DNA from: Flavobacteriaceae bacterium
Lineage (GTDB): Bacteria; Bacteroidota; Bacteroidia; Flavobacteriales; Flavobacteriaceae
Length of the DNA stretch: 34,421 nucleotides
Direction of reading: 5' to 3'
Assembly: GCA_029861705.1 (NCBI GenBank)
Contig: JAOTYW010000004.1
Span: 1 to 34,421 of the forward strand
Positions 27,036 to 34,421 of this stretch are shown here, piece by piece. The notes under the pieces are model-generated. The model made no database searches. It worked only from the letters and a program-made list of their open reading frames with translations, and was not told the origin of the DNA. Every line of letters begins with the position of its first letter. Position 1 is the stretch's first letter. Position numbers and translations under genes: made by a program.

Positions 27036-28199
27036 ATGAAACTCAAAAGAACAAGCCAAATTCTCTCAGCTTTTATACTACTTTTTGTGATGGGGTCATG
27101 GGCTCCTGATCACGAAATGCTACCAATGGAAGAAGATGAGAATATGCATTTGAAAATGTCTAAACAGCGCGTAAGGATCGCCCTGCTTTTGGATACCAGT
27201 AATAGTATGGACGGATTGATCAACCAGGCCAAAGCACAATTATGGGATATTGTCAATGAATTCACCTATGCCCGATGCGGCAATCAGGAACGCCCAAGGC
27301 TGGAGATCGCACTCTACCAATATGGCAATGATAATCTCTCTTCACGTGAAGGATATATTCAGCAGGTAATAGGATTCAGTAGTGATCTTGATGAAATATC
27401 TGAGCGACTCTTTTCATTAAATACCAATGGCGGTGAAGAGTACTGTGGACAGGTAATCCACACCTCATTAAAACAACTGGATTGGGGTAGAAATCCCGAT
27501 GATCTGAAAATGATCTTTATTGCCGGGAATGAGCCTTTCACACAGGGTAAATTGGATTATCGCGATGCCGCAAGTCAGGCTAAAGAAAAGGATGTAGTTG
27601 TAAATACAATATTCTGTGGCGATTACCATCAGGGTGTCCAGACTCAATGGCAAAAAGGAGCCCTCCTGACAGGTGGGGAATATATGGCCATTGATCACAA
27701 CAAACATGTAGTACAAATTGTTACGCCTTTTGATGATATCATAATTCAGCTTAATGCCAAACTGAATAAAACTTATATCGCCTATGGGACACGAGGTGCC
27801 TATAAAAGTGCTGCTCAGGTTGCCCAGGACGATAATGCGATGGAAATGGAAGAAGCCGTAGCTGTCAAACGAGCTGTCAGTAAAAGCTCCAGATTGTATA
27901 ATAATTCAAGCTGGGATCTTGTAGACGCTTCTGAAGAACGCGATTTTGATTTGGGTAAAATTGATAAAAAAGGACTTCCTCCCGCTTTGCAACAAAAAAG
28001 CGAGGCGCAACTTGAAGCCTATATCAAGGAAAAAAAGCGTGACCGTTCCAAAATTCAGGAAGAAATTCAAACGCTAAATGCCAAACGAGAAGTCTATATT
28101 TCTCAACAGCAGGATCAGCAAAAAGGTGAATTGGAGAATGCCATGTTAAATGCCATTAAAAAACAGGCATCTAAGAAAAACTATACCTGGGATAAGTAA
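27036..28199 (+). CDS. VWA (von Willebrand factor A) domain-containing exported protein
   Basis: Signal-like N-term; RIALLLDTSNSMDGLINQAKAQLWDIV (MIDAS DxSxS-type); MIFIAGNEPFTQG. Confidence 0.85.
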   Translation: MKLKRTSQILSAFILLFVMGSWAPDHEMLPMEEDENMHLKMSKQRVRIALLLDTSNSMDGLINQAKAQLWDIVNEFTYARCGNQERPRLEIALYQYGNDNLSSREGYIQQVIGFSSDLDEISERLFSLNTNGGEEYCGQVIHTSLKQLDWGRNPDDLKMIFIAGNEPFTQGKLDYRDAASQAKEKDVVVNTIFCGDYHQGVQTQWQKGALLTGGEYMAIDHNKHVVQIVTPFDDIIIQLNAKLNKTYIAYGTRGAYKSAAQVAQDDNAMEMEEAVAVKRAVSKSSRLYNNSSWDLVDASEERDFDLGKIDKKGLPPALQQKSEAQLEAYIKEKKRDRSKIQEEIQTLNAKREVYISQQQDQQKGELENAMLNAIKKQASKKNYTWDK

Positions 28200-28218
28200 A
28201 CGAGAAATGCTGATAGAC

Positions 28219-28253
28219 AAGGCCTGTTCTAGTAGAAGGATGGGCCTTTTTTA
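28219..28253 (+). terminator. Probable intrinsic terminator after the VWA gene
   Basis: AAGGCC ... GGCCTTTTTT with an inner TTC/GAA pairing, located 20 bp after the stop. Confidence 0.5.
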
Positions 28254-29252
28254 ATAATTGGCCGCAGGACAGAAGCAATCTAAACGGGAGCCATTGTCAT
28301 TCTGGCCAAATTCATATCCAATTGTGATCTGGTGAAAACCGCCACTATCGAGACGAATATCTCCTGATTGGTATGAATAATTATAAGAAAACATCCAGTT
28401 CTTCAAATTAACACCTGCAACAGGCGTAAATAACTGCAGACGTTGTTCTCCAAATTGTCCGTTTGCCAAAAATTGAGCCCCATCAAATCCACGTCGGAAT
28501 GAGAGTCCACCCCAAACCGTTCCAAAAGCCATCCGCCTGTATACCTTGGCATTAAAATCGATGGTTTTTTCCTTAGTGAATTCTGTGAATTGAAATAAGA
28601 CCGAGGGTTCGATCCGCCAATCTCCCCGACCAAAATAATAGCCCGTTTGCATGAGGTAACGTCGCAAATTATCAAATTCGATAGCTGTATAAAGGTCACG
28701 TCCACTTCCCAAGGCATTCAATACCGTTGCATGTGCATAGAACTCCAGGTAGTTATAAGACATTCCAAAATCTACATTAAAATAACTTACGCTGGTTTTA
28801 ACACCTGTCACAATCGGATCGGGGATCACAGAGCGAAATTCGGATTCATCGAGACTGCTTTGTATAAAACCAGTACTCAAGCCAAATGACAATTGATTAA
28901 GGTACCTGGCGTCTGAACCAAATCGCAAATGATGGGCATAAGTGACTTTTAAGCCTGTTTGTGAGTGGTACCCATTGGCGTCATTAAAAATGATTGCACC
29001 GAGACCACTAGGTTTATCAGGCACTCTATAGTGAAAATTTAATGTTTGAAGATTAGGTGCTTCATCTACATCGAACCACTGCTTTCTTGCCGTCATGCGG
29101 ATCTTACCGCCTTCTCCAATACCTGCCATAGAAGGGTGAACCAGGTAGTAATTATCTGAGAGATAATCAAAATATACCGGTATACCTTCCTGAGACTGTA
29201 CGATTTGCCAGGATAAAAAACAAAAAGCAAAGACAAGGGATAGGTTCTTCAT
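28251..29252 (-). CDS. PorP/SprF family type IX secretion system membrane protein (second copy)
   Basis: MKNLSLVFAFCFLSWQIVQSQEGIPVYFDYLSDNYYLVHPSMAGIGEGGKIRMTARKQWFDVDEAPNLQTLNFHYRVP. The signal-peptide Met is at 29252; the ORF opens upstream at 29360. Confidence 0.88.
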   Translation of the reverse strand: MKNLSLVFAFCFLSWQIVQSQEGIPVYFDYLSDNYYLVHPSMAGIGEGGKIRMTARKQWFDVDEAPNLQTLNFHYRVPDKPSGLGAIIFNDANGYHSQTGLKVTYAHHLRFGSDARYLNQLSFGLSTGFIQSSLDESEFRSVIPDPIVTGVKTSVSYFNVDFGMSYNYLEFYAHATVLNALGSGRDLYTAIEFDNLRRYLMQTGYYFGRGDWRIEPSVLFQFTEFTKEKTIDFNAKVYRRMAFGTVWGGLSFRRGFDGAQFLANGQFGEQRLQLFTPVAGVNLKNWMFSYNYSYQSGDIRLDSGGFHQITIGYEFGQNDNGSRLDCFCPAANY

Positions 29253-29347
29253 GGAAGGGGCGCAGATCTGCATCGCTTTGGTCAAATATAAACTATAACG
29301 GGTGAATACATACATTATTATGTATATGCCAAGTGGTAAATAGATCG

Positions 29348-29355
29348 TATTTTTG
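29348..29355 (+). promoter_or_regulatory. Bacteroidota -7 type element (TATTTTTG) upstream of the NifU-like gene
   Basis: TAnnTTTG match 15 nt before the ATG at 29371. Confidence 0.45.
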
Positions 29356-29370
29356 CACAAATTAAGAGCT

Positions 29371-30261
29371 ATGAGTGAGTATGTAATCCGCCTTGAAGAA
29401 ATGTCGGAACCAAGTCTTCTGAAATTTCATGTGAATCAGTCGATCTCGAAGGCGCATCACACCTTTACAAATATTGACGAGGCCAAGGGATCACCCCTGG
29501 CACAAGAACTCTTTTACCTCCCTTTTATAAAATCAGTTCAGATACTTCCGGAGGCCCTCATCCTGGAACGTTTCTCAATTGTAGAATGGGATGATGTCAA
29601 AGATGAAGTTGCACAACAATTAGTGGAATATTTAAACGCCGGGGGAGCCATACTCCATGAAGCAGAATCCAATTCACTTAAAGCGATAACACTCTATGCT
29701 GAGGTCACTCCCAATCCTGCTGTTATGAAGTTTGTAGCGAATAAGCGACTGGTAGACCAGATGTATGAATTCAAAACAAAAGAAGAAGCAGGTCAAAGCG
29801 GCTTAGCAGAAGTCTTATTTGAAAAGCCATATGTCTCCCAGGTATTTTTGGATGAAAATTATGTCTCCGTGTCTAAGGATGAAAGCGCTGATTGGACTGA
29901 TATTACGATGGACTTAAGAGAATTTATCAGGGAATATATAACCAGCGGCGGCATTGTTGTTAGCGATTCGGCCAGGCCTGTTCAAACCGCAGCTGCTCCA
30001 GAAAATTCCAGTGAACTCGATGATATTTCACAGGAGATTATCTCCATTCTGGAACAATATGTGAAACCCGCTGTTGCCATGGATGGCGGCAATATACTAT
30101 TTCAATCTTATAATCCTGATTCTAAGGTTGTTAACGTGATTTTGCAAGGTGCTTGCAGCGGTTGTCCATCATCGACATTTACCTTGAAAAACGGGATTGA
30201 ACAGATGCTGAAAAATATGCTGGGTGACAAGGTAGAAGAAGTTTTTGCCATGAACGGTTAA
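29371..30261 (+). CDS. NifU-family Fe-S scaffold protein with two N-terminal Nfu_N-like domains and a C-terminal NifU domain
   Basis: Two related N-terminal segments (SEPSLLKFHVNQ..., TPNPAVMKFVANK...), then VKPAVAMDGGNILFQSYNPDSKVVNVILQGACSGCPSSTFTLKNGIEQML (CxxC). Confidence 0.9.
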   Translation: MSEYVIRLEEMSEPSLLKFHVNQSISKAHHTFTNIDEAKGSPLAQELFYLPFIKSVQILPEALILERFSIVEWDDVKDEVAQQLVEYLNAGGAILHEAESNSLKAITLYAEVTPNPAVMKFVANKRLVDQMYEFKTKEEAGQSGLAEVLFEKPYVSQVFLDENYVSVSKDESADWTDITMDLREFIREYITSGGIVVSDSARPVQTAAAPENSSELDDISQEIISILEQYVKPAVAMDGGNILFQSYNPDSKVVNVILQGACSGCPSSTFTLKNGIEQMLKNMLGDKVEEVFAMNG

Positions 30262-30333
30262 AGGCCTTCATTATCTTGGTAATTACTGCTATTCTTCGTT
30301 TCTTTAAGGAAAATTCGTAAAACATAGACCATT

Positions 30334-30534
30334 ATGGCAGTATTAAAAGTAATTGAAGTCCTTGCCAACTCTGAAAGGAGCTGGGAAGATGCTACTGCAA
30401 ATGCAGTAAAGCACGCCTCAAAATCCGTAAAAAATATCCGTTCTGTATATGTGAATGAGCAAAGCGCTACGATCAAAAACGGAGAAATCGACGATTTTCG
30501 TGTAAACGTAAAGATCACATTTGAAGTAAATTAA
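30334..30534 (+). CDS. Dodecin family flavoprotein
   Basis: 66 aa: VLKVIEVLANSERSWEDATANAVKHASKSVKNIRSVYVNEQSATIKNGEIDDFRVNVKITFEV. Confidence 0.93.
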   Translation: MAVLKVIEVLANSERSWEDATANAVKHASKSVKNIRSVYVNEQSATIKNGEIDDFRVNVKITFEVN

Positions 30535-30555
30535 CTTCTAAAGATCATCGCATTT

Positions 30556-30579
30556 AAAGCGCCTTTTCGGCGCTTTTTT
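30556..30579 (+). terminator. Rho-independent terminator after the dodecin gene
   Basis: AAAGCGCC-TTTTC-GGCGCTTTTTT. Confidence 0.88.
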
Positions 30580-30635
30580 ATTTCTATACACTTCCGGGCA
30601 AATTAATCCCTACTTTTAAGATAAAGTCGGATTTC

Positions 30636-32660
30636 ATGCATACGAACGATTTGATCCATGAATCGAGTCCTTATTTGCTGCAACACGCACACAATCCTGT
30701 AAATTGGGTAGCGTGGAAAGAAGATGCCCTTGCCAGAGCTAAAAAGGAAGAGAAACTTATTCTGATCAGTATCGGATATGCTGCCTGCCATTGGTGTCAT
30801 GTCATGGAAAAAGAGTGTTTTGAAGATGCGCAAGTAGCAGCAGTGATGAATGCTCAATTTGTCAATATCAAAGTAGATCGCGAAGAAAGGCCGGATGTAG
30901 ACCAGATCTATATGGATGCCTTGCAGCTTATGACGGGCTCAGGCGGCTGGCCTCTAAATATTATCGCATTACCCGATGGTCGGCCCTTCTGGGGCGCTAC
31001 TTATGTCCCAAAAGACAGATGGCAACACACCCTCGCTCAATTAGCACAACTTTACGAGGATGATCCTGCGAAAGTTATTCAATATGCAGAGGATTTGACT
31101 CAAGGCCTTATCTCTATCAATCAGCCTTCAGGACAAGGCTTAAAAATGCCGGAGAAGGAAACACTAGACCTGGCCATTATGAACTGGCTGCAAAAGATGG
31201 ATCCGGAGTATGGCGGGTATAACAGAGCTCCCAAATTTATGATGCCCGTAAATTTGGAATTCCTGATGAACTATTATGCGGTCAGCCAGAAGCAAGAGGT
31301 ACTAGACTATTTAAATACAACCTTAACCCGAATGGCCTATGGTGGCCTTCAGGACCAATTGGCAGGCGGGTTTGCCCGCTATAGTGTAGATATGAGATGG
31401 CATGTACCTCATTTTGAAAAAATGCTCTATGATAATGCCCAGTTGCTGAGTGTTTATAGTAAAGGATATGCCATTACAGGGAATACCTATTACAAACAGG
31501 TAGTGGACGATACTATTTCCTTCCTTACAGAAGAACTAATGCACCCTGAAGGGGGATTTTATGCTTCTTTGGATGCCGATAGCCTGGACGCTCATGGCGA
31601 ACTTGAAGAAGGGGCATTTTATGTTTGGACCAAAGAGGAATTACAGGAGATCCTTATGGATGACTTTCCACGCTTTGCAGCGTACTACAATGTAAATGAC
31701 TTTGGCTTTTGGGAAGCCGATAAATATGTGCTGATCCGCACTTCAAGTGATACTGAGTTTGCACGGAAGTGGCAAATGACCGAAGAAGAACTCCAGGCAA
31801 TGGTACAATCCTGGAAAGAGACTTTACTCCCTATCCGTAAGAAGAGAAGTGCACCCCGACTTGATTCTAAGATCCTGGTTTCCTGGAATGCGCTTGTCAT
31901 CAAAGGACTGGCAGATGCAGCGCGATATTTAGAAGAGTCGAAATGGACAGACCTGGCTGTGGAAACGGCTTCATATATAGAATCTAATCACAGATCGACA
32001 GAAGGTCGCTTATATCGCACCCCATACAATGCTGATGGTACAATCCATGGTTTTGCTGACGACTATGCCCTCTTGGCAGATGCCTACATAGCCTTATATG
32101 AAACTTGTTCTGACCTACAGTGGCTGGAGCGGTCAAAGGGTTTATTTGAGGCCCTCCTATCTCACTTTTATGACCCCAAAAGTGGCTTATTCCACTACAC
32201 CTCTTCAGATGACGCCAAACTTATCAGGCGCAGCTTTGAGCGAGAAGACAATGTGATTCCCGCTTCAAATTCTGTCCTTGCCCAAATTGCATTTAAATTG
32301 GACAGGTATTATCCTCATGCTAAATTTGGTGAAGTCTATGCCAAAATTCGTACCCATATTCCTGAAGCCGGCAAATCAATGGGCGCCTATGCCAATTGGA
32401 TGCAACTCTATTTATGGGAACTCTATCCATATCATGAAGTAGTTATAACTGGTAAAGATTATAAACATCAGTCTGCATTGATTCGACGCACTTATTTGCC
32501 ACAAAGTATCCTGGCCGCAGGGAATTCCGAAGTAGATCTTGATCTCTTTAAAGGACGTTTAGAAGATGAGAAAACCCTCTTTTATATTTGTGAACATGGA
32601 TCCTGTCAATTGCCTCTTGAAGATTCGCAGGAAGCCCTACTAAAACTTATTGGCGCTTAG
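30636..32660 (+). CDS. Thioredoxin-domain-containing protein, YyaL/SSP411 (spermatogenesis-associated 20) family
   Basis: [61 protein letters not shown]...[23 protein letters not shown]. Confidence 0.95.
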   Translation: MHTNDLIHESSPYLLQHAHNPVNWVAWKEDALARAKKEEKLILISIGYAACHWCHVMEKECFEDAQVAAVMNAQFVNIKVDREERPDVDQIYMDALQLMTGSGGWPLNIIALPDGRPFWGATYVPKDRWQHTLAQLAQLYEDDPAKVIQYAEDLTQGLISINQPSGQGLKMPEKETLDLAIMNWLQKMDPEYGGYNRAPKFMMPVNLEFLMNYYAVSQKQEVLDYLNTTLTRMAYGGLQDQLAGGFARYSVDMRWHVPHFEKMLYDNAQLLSVYSKGYAITGNTYYKQVVDDTISFLTEELMHPEGGFYASLDADSLDAHGELEEGAFYVWTKEELQEILMDDFPRFAAYYNVNDFGFWEADKYVLIRTSSDTEFARKWQMTEEELQAMVQSWKETLLPIRKKRSAPRLDSKILVSWNALVIKGLADAARYLEESKWTDLAVETASYIESNHRSTEGRLYRTPYNADGTIHGFADDYALLADAYIALYETCSDLQWLERSKGLFEALLSHFYDPKSGLFHYTSSDDAKLIRRSFEREDNVIPASNSVLAQIAFKLDRYYPHAKFGEVYAKIRTHIPEAGKSMGAYANWMQLYLWELYPYHEVVITGKDYKHQSALIRRTYLPQSILAAGNSEVDLDLFKGRLEDEKTLFYICEHGSCQLPLEDSQEALLKLIGA

Positions 32661-33318
32661 CTGCCATTATGAATTCTTTGAGATAAAAAGGTTCAAAATA
32701 AGCCACCTCTTCAAAAATTTTCTTTTCCCATTTAGAATAGGCAGTAGGGATCATTTCATTCGCAGAAGGTAGGGTTTTGGCATAGAAAACAGCATTTTCA
32801 TGGCTAATCACTTCAGAACACTTTTGAGCCCCGGGTCCGATGATATGACACACTCCCTTTTCCAGGAACTCAGCGAAGGAATTTTCATCAATAATTTCTG
32901 CTGCTACACCCCTTGTTTCCTTAATTTCAGAGGTGTATACCGATGAGTATACCTCCATCCTCCTCGCATCCAAAACAGGAATTATAAAGTCTTCATGACC
33001 TTGCTGGTGACGCGCTAATGATTCGAGTGTTGAGACGGAGATTAAAGGAATATTCAGTGCATAACACAAACCTTTAGCGGCCGATACGCCAATTCGTAAT
33101 CCGGTATATGACCCCGGGCCTTTACTTACAGCCACTGCCGAAAGTTCTGCAAAAGACTTCCCGGCCTCCTTCATTAATTGCTGGATAAATATATGCAGTT
33201 CCTCTGCATGGCTGTATTGTGGACTAGCGTGCTCTTTTAAACGCAACAATTGTCCTGATTCAGCCAGGCTGACAGAACAATTGGTCGTTGCTGTTTCTAT
33301 ATGGAGTAGTAAGGCCAT
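32647..33318 (-). CDS. tsaB: tRNA threonylcarbamoyladenosine biosynthesis protein TsaB
   Basis: [62 protein letters not shown]. The ORF opens at 33327, but the Met at 33318 fits the family and leaves the promoter-like TATCTTTG outside the CDS. Confidence 0.93.
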   Translation of the reverse strand: MALLLHIETATTNCSVSLAESGQLLRLKEHASPQYSHAEELHIFIQQLMKEAGKSFAELSAVAVSKGPGSYTGLRIGVSAAKGLCYALNIPLISVSTLESLARHQQGHEDFIIPVLDARRMEVYSSVYTSEIKETRGVAAEIIDENSFAEFLEKGVCHIIGPGAQKCSEVISHENAVFYAKTLPSANEMIPTAYSKWEKKIFEEVAYFEPFYLKEFIMAAKRQ

Positions 33319-33326
33319 TGCGGCCA

Positions 33327-33334
33327 CAAAGATA
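33327..33334 (-). promoter_or_regulatory. Bacteroidota -7 type element (TATCTTTG) for tsaB
   Basis: TAnnTTTG on the minus strand, 9 nt upstream of the preferred tsaB ATG. Confidence 0.45.
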
Positions 33335-33336
33335 CG

Positions 33337-34421
33337 CTAGTTCAAAGTGATAGGCAGGCCGAAATAGAATTCCAGTACTTTGATTCGGAAAATATAGTTG
33401 TATTTCGTTCGGATCACTTCTGCTTCGGCATTATCAACACGTGCCTGGGCCTGACTGAAATCAAAAGAATTCATCAAACCTACATCGAATCGTTCTTTGG
33501 AATACTCATAAGCCAGCTTACGCGCTTCCAATGTTTTCTGAGCTGCTTCGTATGATTTTGCAAAACTTTGTACATCTACATAAGCTATGTTGATGGTGTT
33601 CTCAAGATCTAATTTATCCTGCTCGAACTGCAACCGCGCTTTCTCCAGGCTTATCTGGGAACGCTTAATATTATTTCCTGTACTGAATCCATTAAAAATC
33701 GGGATAGTCAATTGGGCCCCATAAGATATACCATCGTTTAGGTACAATTGATCCCGGAACGGAATGGTCTCACCCGTTAACGGGTCTATTGTTTGATCTG
33801 AATAACGTGTATTGTAGTTTATAAAAGCGCCAATAGTGGGAAAAATTGCGCCTTTGGCGATCTGAAGGTCCTTCTCAGCCAAATCTACATTCGCTTGAGA
33901 GAATTTAATATCATTCCTAAAAGTAAGGGCTTTATCAAAGATCACTTTAGGAGAGCTATCCAGTATATCTGAAGGAGGTACTGCAAATTCCTCGTCGGCA
34001 ATATCAAAATTTTCATAATCCGTGATCTGTAGCAACTGCGCAAGACTAATAAGGGATAAGGTAACTTGATTCTCCCCATCTACGATCTGTTGTTCCTGGT
34101 TCGCTGCTGTGGCCTCAATTTCCAGGAGATCACCTCTTGGCACCACTCCCGAATCTACCAATTCCTTAGTCCTTTTCATGTCCTGTTCTGTTACAGCAAA
34201 TTGTGCTCTAAAGACTTTTAGCGATTCTTTATTAGACAGCACCAGCAAATAAGCATTGGCTACATTTAAACGAATGTCGTCAATAAGATTATCCAGGCGG
34301 TATTGATTGGCAACTTCATTTAAGCGTGCCCGGTTCATTTGATAGACATTGCGTAAACCGTCAAATAAGGTCAGTCCAGATGTTATATTACCCGATGCAG
34401 AGAAGATGGTACCCGTAACAA
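33337..34421 (-). CDS. TolC family outer-membrane efflux protein (5' end outside window)
   Basis: The frame stays open to the window edge (upstream residues VTGTIFSASGNITSGLTLFDGLRNVYQ precede MNRARLNEV); GISYGAQLTIPIFNGFSTGNNIKRSQISLEKARLQFEQ; ERFDVGLMNSFDFSQAQARVDNAEAEVIRTKYNYIFRIKVLEFYFG. Confidence 0.93.
   Translation of the reverse strand, partial: VTGTIFSASGNITSGLTLFDGLRNVYQMNRARLNEVANQYRLDNLIDDIRLNVANAYLLVLSNKESLKVFRAQFAVTEQDMKRTKELVDSGVVPRGDLLEIEATAANQEQQIVDGENQVTLSLISLAQLLQITDYENFDIADEEFAVPPSDILDSSPKVIFDKALTFRNDIKFSQANVDLAEKDLQIAKGAIFPTIGAFINYNTRYSDQTIDPLTGETIPFRDQLYLNDGISYGAQLTIPIFNGFSTGNNIKRSQISLEKARLQFEQDKLDLENTINIAYVDVQSFAKSYEAAQKTLEARKLAYEYSKERFDVGLMNSFDFSQAQARVDNAEAEVIRTKYNYIFRIKVLEFYFGLPITLN

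Noticed and set aside
1-34421. tRNA, rRNA, integrase, transposase or phage structural genes marking an island boundary
   Set aside because: None recognised on either strand; island boundaries of the defence-like locus cannot be defined from this window.

Overview
This 34.4-kb window is chromosomal DNA that looks like Bacteroidota, probably Flavobacteriaceae, based on PorP/SprF proteins, a type B T9SS sorting domain, TAnnTTTG-type promoter motifs and protein flavour. No rRNA, tRNA, integrase, transposase or CRISPR array was recognised. The most unusual part is bases ~128-7936, a compact putative defence/conflict locus. A 1353-aa TIR-nSTAND-TM-WD40 protein (+ strand, 14 WD blades) converges, with a 1-bp gap, on a tightly coupled minus-strand triad: patatin-like phospholipase, then a 683-aa protein (N-terminal deoxyribosyltransferase/DRHyd-like Rossmannoid, TPR-S/TRAFs-binding-like scaffold, C-terminal SLOG-like domain), then a SLATT/DUF4231 membrane protein. 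The domain set suggests a TIR-derived (NAD-related) signal read by the TPR-S scaffold and acted on by membrane-targeting effectors; this is inference only. The rest is mostly conserved functions: SDR, MscS channel, BspA-like surface lipoprotein, FadL/OmpP1, SanA/YdcF, Nramp, a T9SS adhesin/PorP/OmpA operon, FabD, gamma-carbonic anhydrase, a LytS/LytTR-type two-component pair, a VWA protein, a second PorP/SprF, NifU-like, dodecin, YyaL/SSP411, TsaB and a truncated TolC.
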